Shown here: piece after piece, positions 35,797-45,247 of the stretch | Layout: the number at the start of each line of letters is the position of its first letter | Position numbering within the stretch: the stretch's first letter is position 1 | Assembly: GCF_009601685.2 (NCBI RefSeq) | Contig: NZ_CP045701.2 | Span: 1,426,001-1,490,000, forward strand | DNA length: 64,000 bases | Direction of reading: 5' to 3' | From: Pseudomonas brassicacearum | Lineage (GTDB): Bacteria > Pseudomonadota > Gammaproteobacteria > Pseudomonadales > Pseudomonadaceae | Position numbers and translations under genes: made by a program | The notes under the pieces: model-generated | Database searches by the model: none | The model's input: only the letters and a program-made list of their open reading frames with translations | Told to the model about the DNA's origin: nothing

Positions 35797-37056
35797 ATGG
35801 ACACCTTCCAACCGGCCTTCAGCAGTTGGCTGAACGCCCCTGCCCACCAGCAATGGCTTGCCGATGAAGGCTTGCGGTTGCTGGCGTTCGCCAAGGCGTC
35901 GAAGCTGGCGGACGGCTTTGGCAACCTGGACGAGTGCGGCCACCTGCCGGCCGATGCTCGGGCCGAGACCATGAACACTGCGCGCATGACGCACAGCTTT
36001 GCCATGGCCCACATCCAGGGCCTGCCGGGGTTTGCCGAGCTGGTGGACCACGGCGTCCAGGCGCTGAGCGGTCCCTTGCGCGACGCCGAGCACGGTGGCT
36101 GGTTTGCCACGACGCGGCCTGATGAAGACGGCGCGGGCAAGGCGGCCTACCTGCATGCATTCGTTGCCCTGGCGGCCAGTTCCGCAGTAGTGGCCCAGCG
36201 CCCCGGCGCCCAGGCATTGCTGGACGAAGCGGTGCGGATCATCGATGAGCATTTCTGGAGCGAAGAAGAGGGTGCGCTACGCGAATCCTTCAACCGCGAC
36301 TGGAGCGAGGAAGAGGCCTATCGCGGCGCCAACAGCAACATGCACGCCACCGAAGCCTTCCTCGCCCTGGCCGATGCCACCAACGACCCACGCTGGCTGG
36401 CCCGCGCCCTGCACATCGTCGAACGGGTGATCCATCACCATGCCGCCGCCAACGACTACCTGGTGGTGGAGCATTTTGACCGTCACTGGCAGCCGTTGCG
36501 CGAATACAACCAGGACAATCCTGCCGATGGTTTTCGCCCCTATGGCACCACCCCTGGCCACGGCTTCGAATGGGCGCGGCTGCTGCTGCACCTCGAAGCC
36601 GCACGGGTCCAGATCGGCATGCTGACCCCAGGTTGGCTGGCCCAGGACGCGCAAAAACTCTTCGACCAGAACTGCCGCCACGGCTGGGACGTCGATGGTG
36701 CGCCGGGCATTGTCTACACCCTGGATTGGGACAACCGCGCCGTGGTTCGCCATCGCCTGCATTGGGTCCACGCCGAAGCGGCGGCCGCTGCCAGCGCCTT
36801 GCTCAAGCGCACCGACGAGGCGAAGTACGAAGCTTGGTACCGGCGATTCTGGGAGTTCTGTGACAAGCATTTCATCGACCGCTGCAACGGCAGCTGGCAT
36901 CACGAACTCGATCCGCAAAATTGCCCCAGCGCCGACATCTGGCCGGGCAAGCCGGACCTGTATCACGCCTGGCAGGCGGTCTTGATTCCGCGCCTGCCCC
37001 TGGCACCGAGCATGGCGTCAGCCCTGGCGCGGTTATCCAGTCCTTCACCTGTGTAA
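35797..37056 (+). CDS. AGE-family epimerase/isomerase, D-mannose isomerase-like
   Basis: A 419-residue (alpha/alpha)6-barrel enzyme of the N-acylglucosamine 2-epimerase family. Conserved blocks visible: TARMTHSFAMAH, HGGWFATTRP, AYLHAFVALA, RGANSNMHATEAFLALADAT, PYGTTPGHGFEWARLLLHLE, GIVYTLDWD and RLHWVHAEAAAAA, including the catalytic His and Arg typical of YihS/D-mannose isomerase. These convert mannose to fructose. The gene sits between gtrS and gtsA and has the same promoter motif as gtsA, suggesting co-regulation with glucose uptake. It is not present in the classical P. aeruginosa hex cluster as I recall. ATG 35797 has AAAGGT upstream. Confidence 0.85.
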   Translation: MDTFQPAFSSWLNAPAHQQWLADEGLRLLAFAKASKLADGFGNLDECGHLPADARAETMNTARMTHSFAMAHIQGLPGFAELVDHGVQALSGPLRDAEHGGWFATTRPDEDGAGKAAYLHAFVALAASSAVVAQRPGAQALLDEAVRIIDEHFWSEEEGALRESFNRDWSEEEAYRGANSNMHATEAFLALADATNDPRWLARALHIVERVIHHHAAANDYLVVEHFDRHWQPLREYNQDNPADGFRPYGTTPGHGFEWARLLLHLEAARVQIGMLTPGWLAQDAQKLFDQNCRHGWDVDGAPGIVYTLDWDNRAVVRHRLHWVHAEAAAAASALLKRTDEAKYEAWYRRFWEFCDKHFIDRCNGSWHHELDPQNCPSADIWPGKPDLYHAWQAVLIPRLPLAPSMASALARLSSPSPV

Positions 37057-37063
37057 CCATGTC

Positions 37064-37093
37064 GTGACATTTGCACGTCCCTTCGTTACCTGC
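37064..37093 (+). promoter_or_regulatory. shared bipartite promoter motif, copy 2 (before gtsA)
   Basis: GTGACAT-N11-TTCGTTACCTGC, identical in both blocks and in spacing to the copy at 35709, and 80-109 bp upstream of gtsA. Also contains a CCCTTCG/CGAAGGG inverted repeat around the second block. Confidence 0.55.
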
Positions 37094-37149
37094 GAAGGGA
37101 TTCCCTCTGATTAGAATCCATGCAGCGCAAGCACCAGACTTGCATGCAT

Positions 37150-37157
37150 AACAACAA
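37150..37157 (+). promoter_or_regulatory. AANAANAA motif (possible Crc/Hfq target) before gtsA
   Basis: AACAACAA, followed by AGAAAGGTAC, lies 16 bp before the gtsA start codon and next to its ribosome-binding site. Same form as before the AGE gene and gltR. Confidence 0.5.
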
Positions 37158-37172
37158 GAAAGGTACTTCTAG

Positions 37173-38474
37173 ATGAATGCGATTTCTCGCCTCGCTACTG
37201 TCATTTCTCTTGCTTCCCTGCTTCCCGTCGCAGCATTCCCTGTCACCACCTTGGCCGCTGAATCCAAAGGTTCCGTGGAAGTCGTCCACTGGTGGACGTC
37301 GGGTGGCGAAAAAGCCGCGGTCGATGTGCTCAAGGCCCAGGTAGAAAAAGACGGCTTTACCTGGAAGGACGGCGCTGTTGCCGGTGGCGGCGGTTCCACT
37401 GCCATGACCGTACTCAAGAGCCGTGCCGTGGCCGGCAACCCACCGGGCGTCGCCCAGATCAAGGGCCCGGACATCCAGGAATGGGCGTCCACCGGGCTGC
37501 TCGACACCGACATCCTCAAAGACGTTGCCAAGGCCGAGAAGTGGGACAGCCTGCTCGACAAGAAAGTCTCCGATACCGTGAAGTACGAAGGTGACTACGT
37601 CGCCGTGCCGGTGAACATCCACCGCGTCAACTGGCTGTGGATCAACCCGGAAGTCTTCAAGAAAGCCGGCATCACCAAGAACCCGACCACCCTCGAAGAA
37701 TTCTACGCAGCCGGCGACAAGCTCAAGGCCGCGGGCTTTATTGCGCTCGCCCACGGTGGCCAGCCTTGGCAGGACAGCACCGTGTTCGAAGCCGTGGTGC
37801 TCTCGGTCATGGGCGCTGATGGCTACAAGAAAGCCCTGGTCGACCTGGACAACAAGGCCCTGACCGGTCCGGAAATGGTCAAGGCGCTGACCGAGCTGAA
37901 GAAAGTCGCGACCTACATGGACGTCGACGGCAAGGGCCAGGACTGGAACCTGGAAGCAGCCAAGGTCATCAACGGCAAGGCCGGCATGCAGATCATGGGT
38001 GACTGGGCCAAGAGCGAGTGGACCGCGGCGAAGAAAGTCGCCGGCAAGGACTACGAGTGCGTTGCCTTCCCGGGCACCGACAAGGCCTTCACCTACAACA
38101 TCGACTCCCTGGCGGTGTTCAAGCAGAAAGACAAGGGCACTGCGGCTGGCCAGCAGGACATCGCCAAGGTCGTGTTGGGCGAGAACTTCCAGAAAGTCTT
38201 CAGCATCAACAAGGGCTCGATCCCGGTGCGTAACGACATGCTCGGCGACATGGCCAAGTACGGCTTCGATTCCTGCGCCCAGACCGCTGCCAAGGACTTC
38301 CTGGCGGACGCCAAGTCCGGCGGCCTGCAGCCAAGCATGGCGCACAACATGGCGACCACGCTGGCGGTACAGGGGGCGTTCTTCGATGTGGTGACCAACT
38401 ACATCAACGACCCGAAAGCCGACCCTGCCGATGCTGCCAAGAAACTGGGCGCAGCGGTCCAGTCAGCGAAGTAA
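37173..38474 (+). CDS. gtsA: glucose ABC transporter periplasmic binding protein
   Basis: A 433-residue preprotein with a Sec signal ([20 protein letters not shown], cleavage expected after LAA) and a family-1 solute-binding fold. [19 protein letters not shown] is the typical sugar-binding start, [26 protein letters not shown] and AVFKQKD the hinge region, with one disulphide pair expected. In Pseudomonas it is the glucose-binding protein (GltB in P. aeruginosa). ATG 37173 has AAAGGTA upstream. gtsB follows after 181 bp with a REP pair, so the binding protein may be made in excess over the permeases. Confidence 0.95.
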   Translation: MNAISRLATVISLASLLPVAAFPVTTLAAESKGSVEVVHWWTSGGEKAAVDVLKAQVEKDGFTWKDGAVAGGGGSTAMTVLKSRAVAGNPPGVAQIKGPDIQEWASTGLLDTDILKDVAKAEKWDSLLDKKVSDTVKYEGDYVAVPVNIHRVNWLWINPEVFKKAGITKNPTTLEEFYAAGDKLKAAGFIALAHGGQPWQDSTVFEAVVLSVMGADGYKKALVDLDNKALTGPEMVKALTELKKVATYMDVDGKGQDWNLEAAKVINGKAGMQIMGDWAKSEWTAAKKVAGKDYECVAFPGTDKAFTYNIDSLAVFKQKDKGTAAGQQDIAKVVLGENFQKVFSINKGSIPVRNDMLGDMAKYGFDSCAQTAAKDFLADAKSGGLQPSMAHNMATTLAVQGAFFDVVTNYINDPKADPADAAKKLGAAVQSAK

Positions 38475-38505
38475 CTGTTAGCTGCGCAGGCCCCTGTGGG
38501 TAAGC

Positions 38506-38595
38506 CTGTGGGAGCAAGGCTCGCTCGCGATGAACGATAACGCGGTCACTCGAAAGACCGAGGCGCCTTCATCGCGAGCAAGCTCAGCTCCCACA
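38506..38595. repeat. paired REP-like element between gtsA and gtsB
   Basis: CTGTGGGAGCAAGGCTCGCTCGCGATGAA and TTCATCGCGAGCAAGCTCAGCTCCCACA are inverted copies. An extra GCTCGCTCCCACAC half-site follows at 38599-38612. In mRNA it could form a stabilising or attenuating hairpin between the binding protein and permease genes. Confidence 0.82.
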
Positions 38596-38655
38596 CAAGC
38601 TCGCTCCCACACAGGGAATGTTTTGTAGTCTTTTTCTCTTGTACTGGATCTTCCC

Positions 38656-39564
38656 ATGAGTTCTGTTGCTGTGTTCAGCAAGGCCTCGCCGTTCGATGCG
38701 TTGCAGCGCTGGCTACCAAAGTTGGTGCTGGCGCCGAGCATGTTCATCGTTCTGGTGGGCTTCTATGGCTATATCTTGTGGACGTTCGTCCTGTCGTTCA
38801 CCACTTCGACGTTCTTGCCCAACTACAAATGGGCAGGCCTGGCGCAATACGCCCGGCTATGGGACAACGACCGCTGGTGGGTGGCAAGCAAGAACCTGGC
38901 GCTGTTCGGCGGCCTGTTCATCGGTATTACCCTGGTGATCGGCGTGTTGCTGGCGGTGTTCCTCGACCAGCGCATTCGTCGCGAAGGTTTCATCCGCACC
39001 GTTTACCTGTACCCGATGGCGCTCTCGATGATCGTCACCGGTACGGCCTGGAAATGGCTGCTCAACCCGGGCATGGGCCTGGACAAATTGTTGCGTGACT
39101 GGGGGTGGGAAGGCTTCCGACTGGATTGGCTGATCGACCCGGATCGCGTGGTGTACTGCCTGGTGATCGCGGCCGTGTGGCAGGCCTCGGGCTTCATCAT
39201 GGCGATGTTCCTGGCCGGCCTGCGGGGTGTTGATCAATCGATCATTCGTGCCGCGCAGATCGACGGCGCAAGCATGCCGCGCATCTACTGGAAAGTGGTG
39301 CTGCCGAGCCTGCGTCCGGTGTTCTTCAGCGCCGTGATGATCCTGGCGCACATCGCGATCAAGAGCTTCGACCTGGTGGCCGCGATGACGGCCGGCGGCC
39401 CGGGTTATTCCTCCGACCTGCCTGCCATGTTCATGTATTCCTTCACGTTCAGTCGCGGCCAGATGGGCATGGGCTCGGCCAGTGCAATCCTGATGCTCGG
39501 TGCGATTCTCGCAATCATCGTGCCTTACCTGTACTCCGAGCTGAGGACCAAGCGTCATGACTAG
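38656..39564 (+). CDS. gtsB: glucose ABC transporter permease
   Basis: A 302-residue inner-membrane permease of the MalF-like type with six predicted helices and the EAA loop IIRAAQIDGASMPRIYWKVVLPSLRPVFF (GltF in P. aeruginosa). It partners GtsC to form the glucose channel. The stop overlaps the gtsC start by eight bases. A cluster of short T-rich sequence and TGTACTGGATC precedes ATG 38656. Confidence 0.94.
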   Translation: MSSVAVFSKASPFDALQRWLPKLVLAPSMFIVLVGFYGYILWTFVLSFTTSTFLPNYKWAGLAQYARLWDNDRWWVASKNLALFGGLFIGITLVIGVLLAVFLDQRIRREGFIRTVYLYPMALSMIVTGTAWKWLLNPGMGLDKLLRDWGWEGFRLDWLIDPDRVVYCLVIAAVWQASGFIMAMFLAGLRGVDQSIIRAAQIDGASMPRIYWKVVLPSLRPVFFSAVMILAHIAIKSFDLVAAMTAGGPGYSSDLPAMFMYSFTFSRGQMGMGSASAILMLGAILAIIVPYLYSELRTKRHD

Positions 39565-40402
39565 TCTCGCTGCCAAACCTTCCATCAGCCTGAGTCGTAT
39601 CGCGATCTACGCGGTGCTGATCCTCGCCGTATTGCTTTACCTGGTGCCGTTGGTGGTCATGCTGTTGACCAGCTTCAAGACGCCGGAAGACATCAGCACC
39701 GGCAACCTGCTGAGCTGGCCGACCGTGGTCAGCGGCATCGGCTGGGTCAAGGCCTGGGCCACCGTCGACGGCTACTTCTGGAACTCGATCAAGATCACCG
39801 TCCCGGCGGTGCTGATCTCTACCGCCATCGGTGCCTTGAACGGCTACGTGTTGTCGATGTGGCGTTTTCGCGGTTCGCAGTTGTTCTTCGGCCTGTTGCT
39901 GTTCGGTTGCTTCCTGCCGTTCCAGACCGTCCTGCTGCCGGCCTCGTTCACCCTCGGCAAGATGGGCCTGGCCAGTACCACCACGGGCCTGGTGTTCGTG
40001 CACGTGGTCTACGGCCTGGCATTCACCACGCTGTTCTTTCGCAACTACTACGTCAGCATTCCCGATGCACTGGTGAAAGCTGCGCGACTGGACGGTGCAG
40101 GGTTCTTCACCATCTTCCGGCGGATCATCCTGCCGATGTCCACCCCGATCATCATGGTCTGCCTGATCTGGCAGTTCACGCAGATCTGGAACGACTTCCT
40201 GTTCGGCGTGGTGTTCTCCAGCGGTGATTCGCAGCCTATCACGGTGGCGCTGAACAACTTGGTCAACACCAGTACCGGGGCCAAGGAATACAACGTGGAC
40301 ATGGCGGCGGCGATGATCGCCGGACTGCCGACCCTGCTGGTCTATGTGGTCGCAGGCAAGTATTTCGTGCGCGGTCTGACGGCCGGCGCAGTCAAGGGGT
40401 AA
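39557..40402 (+). CDS. gtsC: glucose ABC transporter permease
   Basis: A 281-residue MalG-like permease with six predicted helices and the EAA loop ALVKAARLDGAGFFTIFRRIILPMSTPIIM. It overlaps gtsB at its start and is followed after two bases by gtsD, so the three genes are coupled. Forms the heterodimeric channel with GtsB (GltG in P. aeruginosa). Confidence 0.94.
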   Translation: MTSLAAKPSISLSRIAIYAVLILAVLLYLVPLVVMLLTSFKTPEDISTGNLLSWPTVVSGIGWVKAWATVDGYFWNSIKITVPAVLISTAIGALNGYVLSMWRFRGSQLFFGLLLFGCFLPFQTVLLPASFTLGKMGLASTTTGLVFVHVVYGLAFTTLFFRNYYVSIPDALVKAARLDGAGFFTIFRRIILPMSTPIIMVCLIWQFTQIWNDFLFGVVFSSGDSQPITVALNNLVNTSTGAKEYNVDMAAAMIAGLPTLLVYVVAGKYFVRGLTAGAVKG

Positions 40403-40404
40403 TC

Positions 40405-41565
40405 ATGGCAACGCTCGAACTTCGCAACGTAAACAAGACCTATGGTGCCGGCCTGCCGGACACCCTGAAGAACATTGAGTTGTCGATCAAGGACGGTGAG
40501 TTCCTGATCCTCGTCGGGCCTTCGGGCTGCGGCAAGTCGACGCTGATGAACTGCATCGCGGGCCTTGAGACCATCACCGGTGGCGCGATCATGATCGGCG
40601 ACCAGGATGTCAGCGGCATGAGCCCGAAGGATCGCGACATCGCCATGGTGTTCCAGTCCTACGCGCTGTACCCGACCATGAGCGTGCGCGAGAACATCGA
40701 GTTCGGCCTGAAAATCCGCAAGATGAACCAGGCCGCCATCGACGAAGAAGTCACCCGCGTGGCCAAGCTGCTGCAAATCGAACACCTGCTCAATCGCAAG
40801 CCCGGCCAGCTTTCCGGTGGCCAGCAACAGCGCGTGGCCATGGGTCGGGCACTGGCGCGGCGGCCGAAGATCTACCTGTTCGACGAACCGCTGTCCAACC
40901 TCGACGCCAAACTGCGGGTCGAGATGCGTACCGAAATGAAACTGATGCACCAGCGCCTGAAGACCACCACGGTCTACGTGACCCACGACCAGATCGAAGC
41001 CATGACCCTGGGCGACAAAGTGGCGGTGATGAAGGACGGGATCATCCAGCAGTTCGGTACGCCGAAAGACATCTACACCAACCCGGCCAACCTGTTCGTG
41101 GCGAGCTTCATCGGTTCGCCACCGATGAACTTCATCCCGCTGCGCCTGCAACGCAAGGATGGTCGCCTGCTGGCACTGCTCGACAGCGGCCAGGCCCGTT
41201 GCGAACTGCCGATGGACATGCAGGACGCCGGCCTGGAAGACCGCGAAGTGATCCTGGGCATGCGCCCGGAGCAGATCATGCTGGCGGGCAGCGAGCCCAA
41301 TGGCTTGCCGACCATTCGCGCCGAAGTCCAGGTCACCGAACCCACCGGGCCGGACACCCTGGTGTTCGTCAACCTCAATGACACCAAGGTCTGCTGCCGC
41401 CTGGCGCCGGACTTGGCGCCGCAAGTCGGGGAGACCCTGACGTTGCAATTCGATCCATCGAAAGTGCTGTTGTTCGACGCCAAGTCCGGCGAACGCCTGG
41501 GCGTGGCCGGCCAGCCGCAAACAGATGCCCGGACGGCCAACGTGGCGCAGTTCAAAGGCCGGTGA
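40405..41565 (+). CDS. gtsD: glucose ABC transporter ATP-binding protein
   Basis: A 386-residue MalK/UgpC-type ATPase. Walker [10 protein letters not shown] at ~36-44, signature [15 protein letters not shown], Walker [14 protein letters not shown] and H-loop [10 protein letters not shown] are intact. The C-terminal ~145 residues form the regulatory OB-fold (TOBE) domain, ending [14 protein letters not shown]. GltK in P. aeruginosa. It ends the transport operon; oprB follows after 128 bp with its own leader. Confidence 0.95.
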   Translation: MATLELRNVNKTYGAGLPDTLKNIELSIKDGEFLILVGPSGCGKSTLMNCIAGLETITGGAIMIGDQDVSGMSPKDRDIAMVFQSYALYPTMSVRENIEFGLKIRKMNQAAIDEEVTRVAKLLQIEHLLNRKPGQLSGGQQQRVAMGRALARRPKIYLFDEPLSNLDAKLRVEMRTEMKLMHQRLKTTTVYVTHDQIEAMTLGDKVAVMKDGIIQQFGTPKDIYTNPANLFVASFIGSPPMNFIPLRLQRKDGRLLALLDSGQARCELPMDMQDAGLEDREVILGMRPEQIMLAGSEPNGLPTIRAEVQVTEPTGPDTLVFVNLNDTKVCCRLAPDLAPQVGETLTLQFDPSKVLLFDAKSGERLGVAGQPQTDARTANVAQFKGR

Positions 41566-41669
41566 AGAACAGGTGTGGGAGAGGGCTTTGCTCCCCCCAA
41601 AAAGAGTATGCGGTGGATGGGGACATCCGCCGCAATCGTTGTAAACCGCGTTAGATAAAAACAGTTAAT

Positions 41670-41677
41670 AACAATAA
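41670..41677 (+). promoter_or_regulatory. AANAANAA motif (possible Crc/Hfq target) before oprB
   Basis: AACAATAA, within GTTAATAACAATAAAGACGAGG, lies 16 bp before the oprB start codon at 41694 and beside the ribosome-binding region. Confidence 0.5.
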
Positions 41678-41693
41678 AGACGAGGATGTAGGG

Positions 41694-43040
41694 ATGAAGA
41701 AGAAAAACAACGCCCAGCTTATCTGCCAGTTGTCAGCCGTTGCGGCGATGATGCTGGCCGGTAGCGCACACGCTGCCGACGCGTTCAGCGCCGATTCGCA
41801 GTGGATGACGGGTGACTGGGGCGGCGAGCGGACCAAACTGATCGAACAAGGTATCGATATCAAGGCTGACTACGTCGGTGAGGTGGGCGGCAACCTGCAC
41901 GGTGGCTACAACAACGATAAGACGGCGCGTTACGCCGACCAGTTCGGTCTGGGCGTCGCGCTGGACCTGGAAAAACTGTGGGGCTGGGATAACACCCAGG
42001 CCAAGATCCAGCTCACCAATCGTAACGGTGAAAACATTTCCAATGACCGTGTGGGCGACCCGCGTGCGGGTACCTTGAGTTCCTCCCAGGAAGTCTACGG
42101 CCGTGGCCACATGGTCCGTCTGACCCAGTTGTGGATCAAGCACCAGTTCCTCGACGGCAAGCTGGACGTCAAGGCCGGTTATTTCGGTGAAGGCGAAGAC
42201 TTCAACACCTTCCCTTGCGAGTTCCAGAATCTGGCGTTCTGCGGTTCCCAGGTGGGTAACTGGGCAACCAACATCTGGTACAACTGGCCGGTCATGCAGG
42301 CCGCGATCCGTGTGAAGTACAACCTCACGCCTGAGTTCTACGCGCAGATCGGTGCGTACAACCAGAACCCATCGCAACTCGAGCATGGCAATGGCTTCAA
42401 GCTCAGCGGCAGTGGTACCAAGGGTACTGTCATTCCAGTCGAGTTGGTCTGGTCGCCGAAGGTCAACAACCTGCCGGGCGAATACCGTGTCGGTTACTAC
42501 AAGAGCACGGCCGATGCCAATGACGTCCGTGAAGACGACAATGGCGATGACGCCGCGACCACCCGCAACGCCTATCGCAGTCACAACAGCAAGCACGGCT
42601 ACTGGTTCGTCGCGCAACAACAACTCACCACTCACAACGGTGACGCTTCCCGTGGCCTGAACATCGCGGCGAATGCGACCTTCCACGACAAGGACACCAA
42701 CGTCGTCGACAACTACCAGTCGCTGATGTTCGTGTACAAGGGGCCGTTCGATGCGCGTCCGAAGGATGACATCGGGATCGGTTTCTCCCGTATCCACGTC
42801 AACGAAGACGTGAAGAAAAACGCCGAGCTGACCAACGCTGCCAATGGTGTTTCCGACTACAACGATCCGCTGTTCGCGCCGTTGCGGGACACTGAGTACA
42901 ACTACGAACTCAACTACGGGATCCATGTAACCAACTGGCTGACCGTACGTCCCAACCTGCAATACATCACTCACCCTGGTGGTGTGGATGAAGTCGACAA
43001 CGCGCTGGTGGCCGGCCTGAAAATTCAGTCGGTGTTCTAA
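41694..43040 (+). CDS. oprB: carbohydrate-selective porin OprB
   Basis: A 448-residue outer-membrane porin with a Sec signal peptide (MKKKNNAQLICQLSAVAAMM, cleavage expected after AHA) and a beta-barrel pattern throughout, ending in an aromatic-containing final strand (GLKIQSVF, terminal Phe). Recognisable OprB blocks include TGDWGGERTKLIEQGIDIKADYVGEVGGNLHGG near the mature N-terminus and TVRPNLQYITHPGG. It lets glucose and related sugars pass the outer membrane, feeding GtsA. A Rho-independent terminator follows. Confidence 0.95.
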   Translation: MKKKNNAQLICQLSAVAAMMLAGSAHAADAFSADSQWMTGDWGGERTKLIEQGIDIKADYVGEVGGNLHGGYNNDKTARYADQFGLGVALDLEKLWGWDNTQAKIQLTNRNGENISNDRVGDPRAGTLSSSQEVYGRGHMVRLTQLWIKHQFLDGKLDVKAGYFGEGEDFNTFPCEFQNLAFCGSQVGNWATNIWYNWPVMQAAIRVKYNLTPEFYAQIGAYNQNPSQLEHGNGFKLSGSGTKGTVIPVELVWSPKVNNLPGEYRVGYYKSTADANDVREDDNGDDAATTRNAYRSHNSKHGYWFVAQQQLTTHNGDASRGLNIAANATFHDKDTNVVDNYQSLMFVYKGPFDARPKDDIGIGFSRIHVNEDVKKNAELTNAANGVSDYNDPLFAPLRDTEYNYELNYGIHVTNWLTVRPNLQYITHPGGVDEVDNALVAGLKIQSVF

Positions 43041-43078
43041 CGCTGTTGCGATAAGCTCCTCTCTATGTGCGCATATTT

Positions 43079-43108
43079 GCGGACGGCCAAGGCTGTCCGC
43101 TTTTTTTT
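43079..43108 (+). terminator. rho-independent terminator of oprB
   Basis: Stem GCGGACGGCC/GGCTGTCCGC (10 bp, one wobble pair, AA loop) followed by eight T. It lies 38 bp after the oprB stop. Confidence 0.92.
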
Positions 43109-43130
43109 GCAAGGTGGCTGGCACAGAACC

Positions 43131-43250
43131 TGTGGCGAGGGGATTTATCCCCGCTGGGCCGCGCAGCGGCCCTAAAACAGGCGCCTGGGTGTTTCAGTCA
43201 CTGCTTTGGGACTGCTTCGCAGTCCAGCGGGGATAAATCCCCTCGCCACA
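43131..43250. repeat. long inverted repeat of the TGTGGCGAGGGGATTTATCCCC family (copy 2)
   Basis: TGTGGCGAGGGGATTTATCC...CCGCTGGGCCGCGCAGCGGCCC and its inverted counterpart ending GGGGATAAATCCCCTCGCCACA. Same family as 16886-17016; the inner hairpins differ by compensating changes. Confidence 0.88.
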
Positions 43251-43301
43251 ATCAGTGTCGCAGACAGATCGGTAACTCAGTGATTTCCAGGACCGCGGCC
43301 C

Positions 43302-44156
43302 ATGCATGAGCATCCGCTACAACGCTTTTTCAGATCCTTGCGCGAACGCCCGGTGTTCGCGTGGGAGCGCTATCAGCAGCGCGACGTGTTGGTGATCGAT
43401 CACCCGTTGTGCCAAGCGGTGTTCAGTCGTCAGGGCGCACAGTTGCTGCATTTTCAACCCAAAGGCCAGAAGCCCTGGTTGTGGTGCGCGGCCAAGTGGC
43501 CGCAAGTCGGTGCGATACGCGGCGGGGTGCCGGTGTGCTGGCCTTGGTATGGCCGTCATCCCAGTGAAAACGCCTGGCCGTCCCACGGTTGGGCGCGGTT
43601 GATCGACTGGAAACTGCTCGACAGCCGCAGCGATGAAGACGGTGTGCATTTGCACTGGCAACTGCAGTTGTGCGACTGGCAAGTGGACCTGCATGCAGAC
43701 CTGGGTGAGCGCATGGAGCTGCGCTTGAGCACCGAGCATCAGGACAGCCTGCCGTGCCAGTTGAGCCAGGCCTTGCACGCCTATTGGCGCATTGGTGATG
43801 TTGGTGAGGTAGCGCTGTCTGGGCTCGAAGGCGCTCAAGGTTACGACCAGTTGAGCCGTGCGGTTTGCCAGCAGGAAGGCGAATTGCGGGTCGAGGGTGG
43901 CTGTCAGCGGGTGTTCCAGCATGAGGGGGAGTTGCAGCTCAAGGACCACGCCTGGAAGCGCGAGTTGTGCATCGACACCGGCGACAGCGCCGACACTGTG
44001 GTCTGGCATCCCGGCGCACGGCCTTTGTTAGGTGTGAGTTGGGATGAAGTCAGCGAATTCGTCTGCGTCGAAGCGGCCAGTGGCGGCACCGACAGCCTGT
44101 GCCTGGCGCCGGGGGAGCGGGCGCATCTGAGTTTGCAGGCGTGGGTGGGGGGTTAG
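43302..44156 (+). CDS. D-hexose-6-phosphate mutarotase (aldose-1-epimerase family)
   Basis: A 284-residue YeaD-type mutarotase of the galactose-mutarotase-like superfamily. Seen: RQGAQLLHFQPKGQKPWLWCA, IRGGVPVCWPWYGRHP, the conserved acidic/His blocks in HPLSVSW-type segment WHPGARPLLGVSW and FVCVEAA near the end. It interconverts alpha and beta glucose-6-phosphate, supplying the beta anomer to Zwf. It is placed between oprB and hexR as in other pseudomonads. The ATG at 43302 is supported by overlap with no other gene; the ribosome-binding region (GGACCGCGGCC) is weak. Confidence 0.9.
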   Translation: MHEHPLQRFFRSLRERPVFAWERYQQRDVLVIDHPLCQAVFSRQGAQLLHFQPKGQKPWLWCAAKWPQVGAIRGGVPVCWPWYGRHPSENAWPSHGWARLIDWKLLDSRSDEDGVHLHWQLQLCDWQVDLHADLGERMELRLSTEHQDSLPCQLSQALHAYWRIGDVGEVALSGLEGAQGYDQLSRAVCQQEGELRVEGGCQRVFQHEGELQLKDHAWKRELCIDTGDSADTVVWHPGARPLLGVSWDEVSEFVCVEAASGGTDSLCLAPGERAHLSLQAWVGG

Positions 44157-44203
44157 CTCTGGATGATCGTTCCCACGCAGAGCGTGGGAGCGATCAGGAT
44201 GGA

Positions 44204-45073
44204 TCAGTTGAACTCATCCCCCACCGGATACCGGCTGGCATTCAAGCTTTCCTTGATCTTGCGCAGATGCGGCTGGAAATCCACGCCCCGACGCAGGGTC
44301 ATGCCGGTGGCGAGTACGTCCAGCACGGTGAGCTGGATGATCCGCGAGGTCATCGGCATATAGATATCAGTGTCTTCGGGCAGTGGAATGTTCAGGCTCA
44401 GGGTGCTGGCCTTGGCCAGTGGCGAGTTTTCGGCAGTCAAGCCCAGCACCGATGCGCCGTTTTCCCGGGCGATGCGCGCCACTTCCACCAGTTCACGGGT
44501 GCGGCCGGTGTAGGAAATGATCACGAACAGCTCACCGGTATGGGCCACCGACGCGATCATGCGCTGCATCAGCACGTCGGCGTGCGCGGTCACCGCCAGG
44601 TTGAAGCGGAAAAACTTGTGCTGGGCATCCAGGGCCACCGGGGCGGAGGCGCCGAGGCCGAAGAAGTGGATCTGCCGGGCCTGGATCAGCAGGTCCACGG
44701 CGCGACTGATCAAATTGGGATCAAGGGCTTGGCAGGCGCTGTCCAATGAGGCAATGGCACTGCCAAAGATCTTCCGGGTATAGGCTTCCGGGTTGTCGTC
44801 GGCTTCTACCGCACGGCTGACATAAGCAGCGCCACTGGCCAGGCTTTGGGCCAGTTGCAGCTTTAGTTCCGGGTAACCGCTGACGCCGAACGAGCGGCAG
44901 AAACGGTTGACGGTCGGTTCGCTGACCGAAGCCGCCTGGGCGAGGGCGGCGATGCTGAAGCGGGTCGCCTGCTGTGGGTTTTGCAGGATGATCTCGGCCA
45001 CCTTGCGTTCTGCCTTGTTCAGGTCTTCAAGGCGACTCTGGATCTGTTCCAGTAAATTTCGCACGCGGTCCAT
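44204..45073 (-). CDS. hexR: HexR, RpiR/MurR-family repressor of hexose metabolism
   Basis: A 289-residue regulator with N-terminal HTH_6 domain ([29 protein letters not shown], then [36 protein letters not shown]) at ~1-75 and a C-terminal SIS sugar-phosphate domain ([52 protein letters not shown]) at ~125-260. In Pseudomonas HexR releases DNA upon binding KDPG and controls zwf-pgl-eda, edd-glk and gap. It is divergent from zwf and shares its operator region. Start ATG 45073. Confidence 0.96.
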   Translation of the reverse strand: MDRVRNLLEQIQSRLEDLNKAERKVAEIILQNPQQATRFSIAALAQAASVSEPTVNRFCRSFGVSGYPELKLQLAQSLASGAAYVSRAVEADDNPEAYTRKIFGSAIASLDSACQALDPNLISRAVDLLIQARQIHFFGLGASAPVALDAQHKFFRFNLAVTAHADVLMQRMIASVAHTGELFVIISYTGRTRELVEVARIARENGASVLGLTAENSPLAKASTLSLNIPLPEDTDIYMPMTSRIIQLTVLDVLATGMTLRRGVDFQPHLRKIKESLNASRYPVGDEFN

Positions 45074-45175
45074 ACAAGATTCCTAGAAAGACGGGTCTTT
45101 GATACGACCCTTTGCGGTGGCCTATCCTACTGATGGCTCCAGCGGACCACCACTCGGAATCGGTATTTTCGAAAA

Positions 45176-45196
45176 ATGTTGTGGTTATTACTACAT
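45176..45196. promoter_or_regulatory. putative HexR operator for zwf/hexR
   Basis: ATGTTGTGGTTATTACTACAT is an imperfect palindrome containing TTGT-N7-ACTA, one base off the TTGT-N7-ACAA half-site pattern seen before gap and edd, at the same N7 spacing. Located in the 187-bp hexR-zwf divergent space. Confidence 0.7.
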
Positions 45197-45209
45197 TTTT
45201 CCTTGAGTG

Positions 45210-45228
45210 ATACCTTGAAAAAAGGTAT
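45210..45228. promoter_or_regulatory. short inverted repeat in the zwf leader
   Basis: ATACCTT-GAAAA-AAGGTAT is a 7-bp perfect inverted repeat 33-51 bp before the zwf start. It may be a further regulator site or a 5'-leader hairpin; the sequence alone cannot decide. Confidence 0.4.
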
Positions 45229-45247
45229 TTGTAGCTTAACTTGATAA

